DNA of 64,000 nt from Oscillospiraceae bacterium (lineage in GTDB: Bacteria; Bacillota; Clostridia; Oscillospirales; Acutalibacteraceae). Position numbers and translations under genes: made by a program. Shown here piece by piece: positions 45,368-53,682 of this stretch. The notes beneath the pieces were generated by a model. That model was not told where the DNA came from and ran no database searches. It was given only the letters and a program-made list of their open reading frames with translations. The stretch's first letter is position 1; each line of letters starts with the position of its first letter. The stretch lies in the NCBI GenBank assembly GCA_015065605.1, contig SVPZ01000006.1, positions 1 through 64,000 on the forward strand, read 5' to 3'.

Positions 45368-46401
45368 AATTCTACCTCAGTTTCACTCTTAACGATTTCA
45401 CCGATAACGTAAGCGTCTTCACCGTTCGCCTTAAGGATTTCAACTGCCTTCTCGGCATCCTCTTTGTTTACAACGGCAATCATACCAACGCCCATATTAA
45501 AGGTGTTGAACATATCTCTTTCGGGAATGTTGCCAACCTGCTGAATGTATTTGAAGATGGGAAGAATTTTAACGTCGCTCTTTTTGATTTTAGCGCCAAA
45601 GCCGTCGGGAAGACTTCTCGGGATGTTCTCGTAGAAGCCGCCGCCCGTGATGTGAGAAACCGACTTTACGGTAACTTCCTTCATAAGAGCAAGCATACTC
45701 TTAACGTACATCTTGGTGGGGGTGAGTAAGGTTTCGCCGAGACCCTTTCCGCCAAGCTCTGCAACGGGAGCGGTAAGGTCAGCGTTTTCAATATCGAAAA
45801 CCTTTCTTACTAAAGAAAATCCGTTGGAGTGAACACCGGTAGAAGCAAGAGCAACGATTACGTCGCCTTCCTTAACGGAATTTTTATCAAGTATCTTGGA
45901 TTTATCAACAACACCTGTGCAATAGCCTGCAAGGTCGTAATCCTCTTCGGGCATAAGACCGGGATGCTCTGCGGTTTCGCCGCCGATAAGAGCGCAACCT
46001 GCCTGAACACAGCCTTCAGCTACACCGCCAACGATATCGGCAATCTTTTCGGGGAAGTTTTTGCCGCAAGCAATATAGTCAAGGAAGAAAAGTGGCTTTG
46101 CGCCGCAACAGATAATATCGTTTGCGCACATAGCAACGCAGTCAATACCAATGGTATCGTGTTTATCAAGAAGCATTGCAAGTTTGATTTTGGTGCCAAC
46201 GCCGTCGGTACCGCTAACCAAAACGGGCTCAGTTATGCCTGTAAGGTCTAAACCGAAGCAACCGCCGAAACCGCCTACGTCATCTAAACAACCTTCGTTT
46301 TTAGTACGGGCGATATGCTTTTTCATAAGCTCTACGGACTTGTAACCTGCGGTGATATCAACACCTGCTGCCTTGTAACTTTCGCTGAAACTACTATTCA
46401 T
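45361..46401 (-). CDS. purM: Phosphoribosylformylglycinamidine cyclo-ligase
   Basis: 346 residues. GTDGVGTKIKLAMLLD near 58-73 is the ATP/FGAM-binding segment, and THITGGG-like SHITGGGFYENIPRSLPDG the later core. Converts FGAM to AIR. An in-frame GTG at 46419 exists, but AAGGAG before the ATG at 46401 decides. It follows purE after about 107 bp that contains a hairpin. Confidence 0.97.
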   Translation of the reverse strand: MNSSFSESYKAAGVDITAGYKSVELMKKHIARTKNEGCLDDVGGFGGCFGLDLTGITEPVLVSGTDGVGTKIKLAMLLDKHDTIGIDCVAMCANDIICCGAKPLFFLDYIACGKNFPEKIADIVGGVAEGCVQAGCALIGGETAEHPGLMPEEDYDLAGYCTGVVDKSKILDKNSVKEGDVIVALASTGVHSNGFSLVRKVFDIENADLTAPVAELGGKGLGETLLTPTKMYVKSMLALMKEVTVKSVSHITGGGFYENIPRSLPDGFGAKIKKSDVKILPIFKYIQQVGNIPERDMFNTFNMGVGMIAVVNKEDAEKAVEILKANGEDAYVIGEIVKSETEVELW

Positions 46402-46459
46402 AATCTTACTCCTTATCACGCTGTTTTTTTAAAAAACAACGATATTTTATATATTTTTT

Positions 46460-46506
46460 ATACTTTTAAAAACAACGAATTCTCCGACTTTCATCGGAGA
46501 AGGGTT
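46460..46506 (-). terminator. Hairpin between purE and purM
   Basis: On the minus strand TTCTCCGA (46494-46501) pairs with TCGGAGAA (46480-46487); an outer AAACAAC/GTTGTTT can extend it, followed by GTTGTTTTT. It would reduce transcription of purM-fhs relative to purE, or act as a processing site. A second U/A-rich hairpin near 46420-46442 overlaps the purM leader. Confidence 0.6.
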
Positions 46507-46508
46507 GT

Positions 46509-47000
46509 TTACATATACTGCTTTGAAATGATATCGTTTTTCTCAAGTACCTTTGCGGCGGCATTTGCTCTTTGTTCGTCAAGCTTTTTAGCCAGCGCCT
46601 CGTCGCCTACTGCAATAATCTGAGCGGCAAGAAGGGCTGCGTTTGCCGAGCCGTCGATAGCAACGGTTGCAACGGGAATACCCGAAGGCATTTGTACCGT
46701 TGAAAGAAGAGCGTCAAGTCCGTCAAGGGTAGAGGACTTAACGGGGATACCGATAACGGGAAGGGTGGTTGCGGCGGCAACTGCGCCTGCAAGATGCGCT
46801 GCTTTACCTGCGGCGCAAATAATCGCACCAAAACCGTTGGCTCTTGCGTTTTCGGTAAACTCACGAACCTCTTTTGGAGTGCGGTGGGCAGAATATACGT
46901 GAACCTCAAAAGGAACTTCCAAATCCTTTAAAGTATCCATAGCCTTTTGTACTACGGGAAGGTCGCTGTCGCTTCCCATAAGAATTCCTACTTTTTTCAT
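46509..47000 (-). CDS. purE: N5-carboxyaminoimidazole ribonucleotide mutase, class I
   Basis: 163 residues. [13 protein letters not shown] near 5-17 and VYSAHRTP near 43-50 are the substrate-binding motifs; Ser and His of SDS and SAHRTP are catalytic. Rearranges N5-CAIR to CAIR. A longer frame from 47096 runs back through the riboswitch and its terminator and is not the gene; AGGAG precedes the ATG at 47000. First gene of the ZTP-riboswitch-controlled purine operon; purC, purF, purB and purK are not nearby. Confidence 0.96.
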   Translation of the reverse strand: MKKVGILMGSDSDLPVVQKAMDTLKDLEVPFEVHVYSAHRTPKEVREFTENARANGFGAIICAAGKAAHLAGAVAAATTLPVIGIPVKSSTLDGLDALLSTVQMPSGIPVATVAIDGSANAALLAAQIIAVGDEALAKKLDEQRANAAAKVLEKNDIISKQYM

Positions 47001-47020
47001 AGCTTTCTCCTGTCTGCTTT

Positions 47021-47060
47021 TATACAAAACAAGGCAGTCCCGTAAAAATGCGGAACTGCC
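47021..47060 (-). terminator. Riboswitch expression-platform terminator
   Basis: Minus strand: GGCAGTTCCG (47051-47060) pairs with CGGGACTGCC (47033-47042) over an 8-base loop, followed by TTGTTTTGT. Its 5' arm uses the same GGGCAG bases that end the ZTP aptamer, so ligand-bound aptamer and terminator exclude each other; ligand should turn the operon on. Confidence 0.88.
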
Positions 47061-47132
47061 CAGACGGTCGACATACAAAACACTTAATGCTCCCATGCGG
47101 TAAACCGCTAATCCGTCAGTTGCAAAAAGCTT
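47056..47132 (-). ncRNA. ZTP (pfl) riboswitch aptamer
   Basis: Read on the minus strand, AACTGACGG is followed by a GCGG-TTTA-CCGC hairpin and ATGGGAGC, then a linker and CCGTCTGGGCAG. These match the pfl/ZTP motif: the ACUGGCG-like strand pairs with CCGUC of the CCGYCUGGGCA signature as the pseudoknot, and GGGAGC is the conserved internal-loop sequence. A weak outer stem forms from CTTTTTGC with GCATTAAG. ZTP riboswitches sense ZMP/ZTP, which rise when 10-formyl-THF is short, and activate purine and folate genes; here the operon includes fhs and the AICAR transformylase. Confidence 0.85.
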
Positions 47133-47151
47133 GTAAATTTATTACATAGTA

Positions 47152-47180
47152 ATTATATATTATTTACAATTATATGTCAA
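47152..47180 (-). promoter_or_regulatory. Consensus promoter of the purine operon
   Basis: Minus strand: TTGACA (47175-47180), exactly 17 bp, TATAAT (47152-47157). Transcription would start near 47145, just before the riboswitch, leaving a leader of about 145 nt to purE. Confidence 0.9.
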
Positions 47181-47246
47181 GAAATTAAGATGTAAAATTA
47201 TGGAGAAATAAATCGTATTTTTTTGTATGTTTTTTCAAAATAATAC

Positions 47247-47275
47247 TTGTTTTAATAAAAAGTATATGGTATGAT
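47247..47275 (+). promoter_or_regulatory. Promoter of the GH16 gene
   Basis: TTGTTT (47247-47252), 17 bp, TATGAT (47270-47275). The first in-frame ATG of the GH16 frame (47271) lies inside this -10, which supports the later start at 47313. Confidence 0.6.
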
Positions 47276-47312
47276 GCAATTAGAAAAAAATTCCTTGAAG
47301 GGAGAAATTAAA

Positions 47313-48212
47313 ATGGATAACGAAAAAATGTTAAAAGAAGCGCTCGAACAGGGTATTGAGTACTACAAAAAAGGCAGAATTCTTGTTTGGCACGATGAAT
47401 TTGACGGCGATAAACTCGATATGGATAAGTGGGTTTTCCACCGTACCATGAGCACCGCTGACAGAATTTACGATAACTCTGAAAAGAACTGCCGTGTTGA
47501 AAACGGTGAAGTGCATATGCAGTCCCACCGTACCGACGACCCCGAGCATCCCTTTACTTTAAGCGAGGGTCTTACGACAAAGTTCACTATGAACTGGAAA
47601 TACGGCTATCTTGAAATGCGTGCAAAGGTTCCTTACCGTCACGGCGCATGGCCTTCCTTCTGGACTCAGTCTTCTACTGTTTTTAAAACTACTCCCTGGA
47701 TGGCAGAGGCTGATATTTTCGAGGTATTTTCAAATGACAGCGGTCTTGCTTCCGCTCTTCATAAATGGGGATATTCTCAGCATTGTTCCGTTGGCGGCGG
47801 TTGGTATAAGGTAGGCGAACCTGAAACTATTAATGAAGAATATCACATTTACGGCTATGAATGGAATCCCGAATATATGGCATTTTTCGTTGACGGAAAA
47901 GAACAGTGGCGCACTCCCATTGACGCAGTAAACGGTAACTTTAAACACGAAGTAATTGACGGTACAAGCGGTTTCCACGATTTCCAGTTTATTATCTTTA
48001 ATAATGAACTTTTCACCGAAGGCAGCAGTTGGAAACCTAACGGCTGGGCTATTAACGATGACGATCAGTTCCCCATTGACTACTATATCGACTGGGTAAG
48101 ACTTTATCAGAATCCCGAAAAGGAAGAGCTTAAATTAAAGCCCGAAATTGATGAAGTAATCGCTCAGAAGAAAGCCGAAGAAGAAGCTAAGGCTAAGGAA
48201 GAAAACAAATAA
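47313..48212 (+). CDS. GH16-family glycoside hydrolase (beta-glucanase-like)
   Basis: 299 residues, concanavalin-like jelly roll. The catalytic signature ExDxxE is E132-A-D134-I-F-E137; VWHDEFDGDKLDMDKW near 24-39 and WKYGYLEMRAKVPYRHGAWP near 94-113 are typical GH16 strands. Members cleave beta-1,3(1,4)-glucans, laminarin or related galactans. There is no signal peptide, unusual for GH16, and the C-terminus is a charged helical tail rich in Lys/Glu/Ala. GAAGGGAG precedes the ATG at 47313. Monocistronic between a promoter and a terminator. Confidence 0.9.
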   Translation: MDNEKMLKEALEQGIEYYKKGRILVWHDEFDGDKLDMDKWVFHRTMSTADRIYDNSEKNCRVENGEVHMQSHRTDDPEHPFTLSEGLTTKFTMNWKYGYLEMRAKVPYRHGAWPSFWTQSSTVFKTTPWMAEADIFEVFSNDSGLASALHKWGYSQHCSVGGGWYKVGEPETINEEYHIYGYEWNPEYMAFFVDGKEQWRTPIDAVNGNFKHEVIDGTSGFHDFQFIIFNNELFTEGSSWKPNGWAINDDDQFPIDYYIDWVRLYQNPEKEELKLKPEIDEVIAQKKAEEEAKAKEENK

Positions 48213-48232
48213 AAATTAACTTAACTCTACAC

Positions 48233-48275
48233 AAAATCGGCAGTTTTCTACTCTTGAACTGCCGATTTTAATTTT
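48233..48275 (+). terminator. Terminator of the GH16 gene
   Basis: AAAATCGGCAGTT (48233-48245) pairs with AACTGCCGATTTT (48257-48269), followed by a T-rich run. Confidence 0.9.
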
Positions 48276-48329
48276 TTAAAAAATTAAATTCTAAAATTTG
48301 CTATTTCGTTTCGTTATAGATTAATGAAG

Positions 48330-48389
48330 AAGGTAAAAAGACAGAGTACGGTTACCTTTCTTGACAGTACAAATGCATTTCGGTATAAT
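48330..48389 (+). promoter_or_regulatory. Consensus promoter with adjacent inverted repeat, no obvious gene
   Basis: TTGACA (48361-48366), 17 bp, TATAAT (48384-48389), a perfect sigma-A match. Just upstream AAGGTAA (48330-48336) is mirrored by TTACCTT (48352-48358). Transcription would run through repeat-derived hairpins at 48396-48700; the nearest coding gene starts more than 400 bp on. Confidence 0.65.
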
Positions 48390-48399
48390 AAATAAGGTG

Positions 48400-48548
48400 A
48401 AAAGGAACACGAAAGAACCGTCCGCTGTGTTTCTTTATTGGTAATTTCGGGCAACCGAGGACGTTTGCCCCTACAATGTAGCCGTAAATATTTTTTGGTA
48501 TTTTGTAGGGGACGATGCCCACATCGTCCCGTTTTTTTGTGTAAATTT
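48400..48548. repeat. Repeat-derived gene-free stretch with a terminator-like hairpin
   Basis: Contains GGGCAACCGAGGACGTTTGC and TACAATGTAGCCGTAAA, strings shared with 50229-50342, and a strong hairpin GGGACGATG (48509-48517) / CATCGTCCC (48522-48530) followed by T7. I see no gene between 48213 and 48800. Confidence 0.65.
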
Positions 48549-48695
48549 ATTGATATTTCATAGGGGATGGCGGTTGCCGACATCTTAACAATCCCTCAGT
48601 CACTTTCGTGACAGCTCCCTTTACACAAAGGAGCCTTTATTTTGCCCTCCTTGTGCAAAGGAGGGGGGACCGACGAATGTCGGTGGGAGGATTGT
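48549..48695. repeat. CAATCCCTCAG dispersed repeat, full copy B
   Basis: The core 48588-48695 begins ACAATCCC and ends GGAGGATTGT (imperfect terminal inverted repeat) and folds into successive stems: GTCAC/GTGAC, GCTCC/GGAGC, CCTCCTTG/CAAAGGAGG and CCGAC/GTCGG. The roughly 40 bp leader GATATTTCATAGGGGATGG is shared with copies at 8888 and 50081. Looks like a MITE or structured intergenic repeat. Confidence 0.85.
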
Positions 48696-48833
48696 GCGAA
48701 ACAAAAGTAACTAAGACAGGTGACGTTTCTCTGTCTTATTATAATGGACGAAACGGAAAAAATCTGTTTTTATTTGAGGAAGTAACTCGGACGAGGCATA
48801 TTGAAATACATAGAGAATTTAGATGGTGGTAAT

Positions 48834-49424
48834 GTGAATTACAAAGAAGAGATAGAAATAAGAAAAGCGATTAGAGAGAAGATATATGATGGCGAAAAAA
48901 TAACAAAGGAAGAACGTGAATGGCTCGTAACCCATCCGGTTTACCACGAGATTATGGGTTTTCCTGTATTACGTGTAGACGTGATTGATATAAAACCTAA
49001 TACAAAATATATTATTACAATAAAAAAACATTCATCAACATATCCTTACAAAATAGGTGCTGTAGTATCAGTTCCTGCAAGCAAAGGGAAAATTATCTTA
49101 GATAAAGCAGTTTTTGATATGTATAATCGGGAGAAAAAGCCGGGAAGTCCTATTAAGAGTTATTTTACCGAGTTCGAAACCAATGATGAAGAAAGCTTTT
49201 TATATATGTCTACTATTGGGAAAATTAAAGTTGATTATGGGTGCCAGTTTATAGAAAAATGGAACAATGAGCTTATTTACGGTTTTGCAGATGGTGCTGA
49301 TCGAAACTTTGCAATGAAAAAGGAAGTAGTGGATGACAACAAAATTATCTATAGTTGTAAATCTGTTGTGGGTGATAATTTTGATGCTCTTGTTTTTTCT
49401 CTTGAATTGAACGAAGTAACATAG
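48834..49424 (+). CDS. Hypothetical protein, orphan gene bracketed by repeats
   Basis: About 196 residues; no family recognised. The N-terminus is charged and helical (EEIEIRKAIREKIYDGEKIT), followed by EEREWLVTHPVYHE, then a mostly beta region. No signal peptide or membrane segment. The start is uncertain: the GTG at 48834 follows GGTGG; an in-frame TTG at 48801 follows GAGG and would add 11 residues. A GGGGA/TCCCC hairpin lies just after the stop. With the next gene it forms a two-gene island between near-identical repeats, consistent with acquisition, but function is unknown. Confidence 0.65.
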   Translation: MNYKEEIEIRKAIREKIYDGEKITKEEREWLVTHPVYHEIMGFPVLRVDVIDIKPNTKYIITIKKHSSTYPYKIGAVVSVPASKGKIILDKAVFDMYNREKKPGSPIKSYFTEFETNDEESFLYMSTIGKIKVDYGCQFIEKWNNELIYGFADGADRNFAMKKEVVDDNKIIYSCKSVVGDNFDALVFSLELNEVT

Positions 49425-49470
49425 GGGAAAGTCCCCTGTGTTTTCTGCTTAAATTTAATGAGGTGAATTT

Positions 49471-50031
49471 ATGTTTGGTTTTACAATAAAAGGTTTAAAT
49501 GTGGAAATACATTGGATAGAAGCGTTAATTAATTTTCTCGTATTATACGGATTGGTAGTATTATTCAGCTTTTTAAGAGTAAAAAATACCCTAAAAGCTT
49601 TTTCACAGGGAAATTGTGATGAAAAACTTATTAAAAAGTGTAAATCTATAAAGCGTCAGTATTATTCTCGCAAGGATAAAAAAGTATATAATTTATTTTG
49701 TACCGTTCTTGCCGCTATTGCGCTTCAGACAAAACAATCTGATTTGTTTTTTGAGAATTTTAACGATTATAAAAATATAGATATTGACTCACAAAACAGA
49801 GTGTTTATTTTGGTACTTTCTTATATTAAAGGTCAAAGCTACTCAGATTTATTTAATGAGTGCAAAACTCTGAGTGAAAATCAGCAATTCGGTAAAGAGC
49901 AAATATGTTTTCTTTACAAAAAATATGGAGTAAAATCGGAAACGGTAGTTGAATTGCTTAATAACGAGAACTTTAATTTACATAATCAAGAAGTGATAGA
50001 GTGTTTAAACGTACTTATTAATATCCTTTAA
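49471..50031 (+). CDS. Hypothetical membrane-anchored protein
   Basis: 186 residues, unrecognised. One probable transmembrane segment at about 16-35 (ALINFLVLYGLVVLFSFL) is followed by a basic stretch (KSIKRQYYSRKDKK) and a helical cytoplasmic domain. The gene is visibly more AT-rich than the housekeeping neighbours. It follows the other orphan gene by 46 bp in the same direction and is bounded on the far side by repeat DNA from about 50032. A toxin/immunity or phage-defence accessory role is possible for such pairs, but nothing in the sequence shows it. Confidence 0.65.
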   Translation: MFGFTIKGLNVEIHWIEALINFLVLYGLVVLFSFLRVKNTLKAFSQGNCDEKLIKKCKSIKRQYYSRKDKKVYNLFCTVLAAIALQTKQSDLFFENFNDYKNIDIDSQNRVFILVLSYIKGQSYSDLFNECKTLSENQQFGKEQICFLYKKYGVKSETVVELLNNENFNLHNQEVIECLNVLINIL

Positions 50032-50080
50032 GACAGGGGACTAAGACAGAATAACAAGGGGACTGTCCCCTGTGTTTCTT

Positions 50081-50342
50081 TGATATTTCGTAGGGGATGG
50101 CGGATGCCGACATCTCAACAATCCCTCAGTCACTTTCGTGACAGCTCCCTTTACACAAAGGAGCCTTTATTTTGCCCTCCTTGTGCAAAGGAGGGGGCCG
50201 ACGTATGTCGGTGGGAGGATTGTTTTCTCTTCGGGCAACCGAGGACGTTTGCCCAAAAGTGTAGCCGTAGAGATTTGTTGGCAATTCGTATATAACGGGC
50301 GGATGAAGGGCATCCGCCCCTACAATGTAGCCGTAAAGATTA
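50081..50342. repeat. CAATCCCTCAG dispersed repeat, copy C, with repeat tail
   Basis: The core 50118-50223 is nearly identical to copy B (same orientation, same stem series). It is followed by CGGGCAACCGAGGACGTTTGC and GGGCGGATGAAGGGCATCCG (hairpin), ending TACAATGTAGCCGTAAAGAT. Just before it, GGGGACTGTCCCC at 50060-50072 is another short palindrome. The gene-free interval 50032-50399 otherwise holds only the promoter of the M20 gene. Confidence 0.85.
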
Positions 50343-50352
50343 AATCTTGTTA

Positions 50353-50381
50353 TTGAAAAAACGGGGAATATAATATATAAT
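50353..50381 (+). promoter_or_regulatory. Promoter of the M20 peptidase gene
   Basis: TTGAAA (50353-50358), 17 bp, TATAAT (50376-50381), directly after the repeat tail; the start codon at 50400 leaves a very short leader. Confidence 0.7.
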
Positions 50382-50399
50382 TTTTTTGAGGTGTTTGCC

Positions 50400-51542
50400 G
50401 TGAAAAAAATCGACGAAATAATTTCTTCTTTAGAAAAAGAATACGTAAAATTCTGGGAAGACGTTTGTAATATTGAAAGCCCTACCGAATATAAGGAGGG
50501 CGTTGACAAGGTGGGAAGCCTTTTTATCGAAAAAGCCGAAAAATTAGGCTTTAGTACCGAAAAATGTGAGCAAAAGGTGTCGGGAGATGCAATATGCATT
50601 ACCATGAACGAGGAAATAAAAGAAAAACCCGTTTGTTTTTCCGCCCATATTGATACCGTTCATCCCGTAGGTTCTTTTGGCTGTCCTGCCGTAAAAATAA
50701 AGGACGGCATAATTTTCGGCCCCGGTGTTACCGACTGCAAGGGTGGTGCGGTAGCAGGTCTTTTTGCTATGCAGGTTTTAAAAACGGTTGGCTTTAAGGG
50801 TCGTCCCGTAAAGCTTATTATTCAGAGCGACGAAGAAACAAGCAGTAAAGGCAGTAATAAAGAAACAATTAAATTTATGGCGGAAAAAGCCCGTGATGCA
50901 GTTGCTTTTATAAATCTTGAAGGACGAAGAAACGACGGAATAGTGCTTAAACGAAAGGGAATACTCCGCATTGAAATTAAGGTTAAAGGTAAAGCCGTTC
51001 ACGCGTCTGCCTGCTGTGACGGAGCAAGCGCCGTAAGAGAAGCGGCATATAAAATTATTGAATTTGAAAAGCTTAAGGATGCTTTCGGTGTTACTGCTAA
51101 TTGCGGACTTATAAAGGGCGGAACTGCAGGTAATACGGTGCCCGAAGAGTGCGTTATGGAATTTGATTTCAGATTTTCAAATCAAAAGCAGTATGAATTT
51201 GTAATGAAAACCGTTAAAGAAATTTGCGAAAAAAACTTTATAGAGGGCACAAAAACCGCCTTCACTGTAAAAAGCGAAAGGGTTTGTATGGAAGAAACCG
51301 AGAAAAATCTTGCGCTTTATGAAAAAATCGAGGATATTTTCGAACAAAACGGGTTAAAAAGACTTGGCAAAACCTTTAGCGGTGGGGGAAGCGATGCGGC
51401 TGATATGACTTGTTTCGGAATACCTACCGTTGACGGACTTGGCGTTTACGGTTCTAAAATACACTCAAAGGATGAATATGCCGAGCTTTCCTCCTTAAGC
51501 GAGGCGGCTAAGCGTTTGTGCGCAATAGCGACAAATATATAA
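50400..51542 (+). CDS. M20-family metallopeptidase
   Basis: 380 residues. SAHIDTVHPVG near 79-89 (zinc His and catalytic Asp), GVTDCKGG near 112-119 (bridging Asp), QSDEETSSKGS near 143-153 (catalytic Glu pair), NLEGRR near 177-182, and a late conserved HSKDEYAE (zinc His). The central dimerisation insert is present. Members hydrolyse dipeptides, acyl amino acids or similar amides; ArgE/DapE/CPG2-like specificity cannot be told. The start is GTG at 50400 with GAGG eight bases upstream (an earlier in-frame GTG at 50391 overlaps the site). No signal peptide. Confidence 0.9.
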   Translation: MKKIDEIISSLEKEYVKFWEDVCNIESPTEYKEGVDKVGSLFIEKAEKLGFSTEKCEQKVSGDAICITMNEEIKEKPVCFSAHIDTVHPVGSFGCPAVKIKDGIIFGPGVTDCKGGAVAGLFAMQVLKTVGFKGRPVKLIIQSDEETSSKGSNKETIKFMAEKARDAVAFINLEGRRNDGIVLKRKGILRIEIKVKGKAVHASACCDGASAVREAAYKIIEFEKLKDAFGVTANCGLIKGGTAGNTVPEECVMEFDFRFSNQKQYEFVMKTVKEICEKNFIEGTKTAFTVKSERVCMEETEKNLALYEKIEDIFEQNGLKRLGKTFSGGGSDAADMTCFGIPTVDGLGVYGSKIHSKDEYAELSSLSEAAKRLCAIATNI

Positions 51543-51568
51543 TAAATTGTAAAATTATGTATGAATAC

Positions 51569-51597
51569 TTGATTTTTTGAAAGAAAAATATTATACT
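51569..51597 (+). promoter_or_regulatory. Promoter of the LTA-synthase-like gene
   Basis: TTGATT (51569-51574), 17 bp, TATACT (51592-51597); the ATG follows at 51635. Confidence 0.65.
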
Positions 51598-51634
51598 AAA
51601 GATTGTGAATTTTTTAATGAATGGGATGTAATAA

Positions 51635-53614
51635 ATGAGTAGAAAAGTTAAAAAGAACGGGCATCTTTATTTTATGTTGCTTTTTCCTTTGGTTACGCTT
51701 TATTTTGAATTACTGTTTCGTGTTGCAATAGTTGATAAATTTTTCGGTGTAAGCCTTATTTACACTCTGCTTTTCAGCTTTGCTTACGGCTGTGTAGGTT
51801 ATCTTTTATCTTCAATAAGCAAAAACCGTAAGATTAATAAATGGGTTTGCTCAGGTCTTATGATTTTGACCGTTATTCCTTATATCGTTGAATATTTAAT
51901 ATACCGATTCTTTAAAACGGTATATGATATAGGTATGATTACCGGTACGGCAGGGGATGCGGCAACCAACTTCGGCGGTGAAATTTTCAGCCTGATTTTA
52001 AGAAGCATTCCCGTTATACTTCTTTTCATACTTCCCGTTATACTTTATATTATCTACTTAAACAGACTTGTTCCGCCCTATAAATCAAACGCTACCTTGC
52101 GTATTATATCGGTAAGCACTTCGCTGATTTCTTACGTTTTATGCGTACTTATTATAACGGCAAGCAGTATCTACGGACCTATGTATAAAACCGATTATAA
52201 CTTCCGTAGCGCAACCGAAAGCTTCGGTCTTATGACGGGTCTTCGCCTTGATGCAAAATATCTGTTATTCGGCAGAGAAAGCAGTTATGAAAATCCCGAA
52301 CTCAGCGGTGAAAACGGGGAAGAACCCGATGAACCTATAGTATATGGCAAAAACGAATTAGACCTTGATTTTGCCGCTCTTGATGAAGGCGCTTCAACAA
52401 AAATCAAAAATCTTAACGCATACGTAAGCTCCTTAAAGGCTTCAAGCAAAAACGAATATACGGGTATATTCAAGGGCAAAAACCTTGTTATGATTTCGGC
52501 AGAGGCATTTACCGCCGAGGTTATCGACCCAGGGCTTACTCCCACTCTTTATCGACTTGCCAACAAGGGCATACAGTTTACCGATTATTATCAGCCCTCC
52601 AGCGCAGGTACTACGGGAGGAGAATACCAAAACGTATTCGGTATGCTGCCTATGGCAGGCGGACGTTCCTTTAAGAATACTGCCAAAACCCTTAATTACT
52701 ACACAATGGGCAGTCAGCTTGACAGACTCGGTTATTACGGAAAAGCATATCATAATAATTCCTATACCTACTACGACCGTCACAAGACCCACGTAAATCT
52801 CGGATATTCCGACGGCTTTATGGGACAGGGCAACGGTATGGAGGAATACGTTAAAAACTGTTGGCCTCAGAGTGACCTTGAAATGTTCCAGGGAACCCTT
52901 CCAACCTATATAGATAAGCAACCCTTCAACGTTTATTATATGTCGGTAAGCGGTCACAGCGGATACTCAAGAAGCGGTAACTCAATGACCAATAAAAACT
53001 GGGACAAGGTTAAAGACCTTAACTATTCCGATACCGTAAAGGGTTATCTTGCCGCTAACCTTGAACTTGAAAATGCTCTTACCTATATGGTGGCTGAGCT
53101 TGAGGCAAAGGGAATTGCAAACGATACCGTTATCGTAATTTCCACCGACCACTTCCCCTACGGTCTTGACGACGGCGGAACCTTTGGTAATATGCCTTAT
53201 CTTTCCGAACTTTACGGCTATAACGTTAAGGATTATTTCCAGAGAGACCATAACCGTCTTATAATCTGGAGCGGATGTCTTGAACAGTTCGACCCCATAG
53301 TCGTTGACACTCCCACCTTCAGCCTTGATATCGTTCCAACCCTTTCAAATCTTTTCGGAACGGAATTTGATTCACGTTTAATGCCCGGCAGAGACGTTTT
53401 CTCAGATGCAACTCCACTTGTATATAATACAAACTACGACTGGAAAACCGACCTTGGCACCTATTATAATTCAAAGGGTAAATTCGTACCGGTTAACGAT
53501 ACCGTTACCATCCCCGAAAATTACGTCAGCGATATGAAAAAGATAGTAAGAAATAAAATCAATTTCAGTGCCGACGCTCCTGCGGTGGATTACTACAGAC
53601 ATATATTTGGTTAA
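51635..53614 (+). CDS. LTA synthase-like sulfatase-fold phosphotransferase
   Basis: 659 residues. About five N-terminal membrane helices (about 10-185) are followed by an extracytoplasmic alkaline-phosphatase/sulfatase domain (about 275-610): NLVMISAEAF (metal Glu), PSSAGTTGGEYQNVFG (probable nucleophile Thr), SVSGHSGY and STDHFPYG (metal Asp-His). This layout is that of LtaS and related phosphoglycerol transferases that build lipoteichoic acid or decorate surface glycans with phosphoglycerol. It is monocistronic with its own promoter and terminator. Which polymer it serves is not clear. Confidence 0.9.
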   Translation: MSRKVKKNGHLYFMLLFPLVTLYFELLFRVAIVDKFFGVSLIYTLLFSFAYGCVGYLLSSISKNRKINKWVCSGLMILTVIPYIVEYLIYRFFKTVYDIGMITGTAGDAATNFGGEIFSLILRSIPVILLFILPVILYIIYLNRLVPPYKSNATLRIISVSTSLISYVLCVLIITASSIYGPMYKTDYNFRSATESFGLMTGLRLDAKYLLFGRESSYENPELSGENGEEPDEPIVYGKNELDLDFAALDEGASTKIKNLNAYVSSLKASSKNEYTGIFKGKNLVMISAEAFTAEVIDPGLTPTLYRLANKGIQFTDYYQPSSAGTTGGEYQNVFGMLPMAGGRSFKNTAKTLNYYTMGSQLDRLGYYGKAYHNNSYTYYDRHKTHVNLGYSDGFMGQGNGMEEYVKNCWPQSDLEMFQGTLPTYIDKQPFNVYYMSVSGHSGYSRSGNSMTNKNWDKVKDLNYSDTVKGYLAANLELENALTYMVAELEAKGIANDTVIVISTDHFPYGLDDGGTFGNMPYLSELYGYNVKDYFQRDHNRLIIWSGCLEQFDPIVVDTPTFSLDIVPTLSNLFGTEFDSRLMPGRDVFSDATPLVYNTNYDWKTDLGTYYNSKGKFVPVNDTVTIPENYVSDMKKIVRNKINFSADAPAVDYYRHIFG

Positions 53615-53640
53615 AAAAACGGGCATTGCCCGTTTTTTTG
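53613..53640 (+). terminator. Terminator of the LTA-synthase-like gene
   Basis: AAAAACGGGC pairs with GCCCGTTTTT over a 3-base loop; the T-run continues to 53639. The stem overlaps the stop codon. Confidence 0.92.
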
Positions 53641-53651
53641 CTTTTTTATAC

Positions 53652-53680
53652 TTGAAAAAGTTGCGTGTTTATAGTATAAT
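53652..53680 (+). promoter_or_regulatory. Promoter abutting the second 275 bp element
   Basis: TTGAAA (53652-53657), 17 bp, TATAAT (53675-53680). The -10 ends two bases before the element (53683), so transcription would begin at or just inside the element's first bases, making it the 5' leader of the aminotransferase mRNA. Confidence 0.75.
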
Positions 53681-53682
53681 CT

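Noticed and set aside
47001..47096. 32-residue N-terminal extension of PurE
   Set aside because: It would be encoded by the riboswitch and terminator; AGGAG before the ATG at 47000 and the family length of about 163 residues support the short form.
48834..50031. Toxin-immunity or phage-defence pair
   Set aside because: Neither protein shows a recognisable toxin, nuclease or immunity motif; only the genomic position hints at it.
50060..50072. GGGGACTGTCCCC palindrome as a terminator or operator
   Set aside because: No U-run follows; similar short palindromes recur within the repeat-rich segments.
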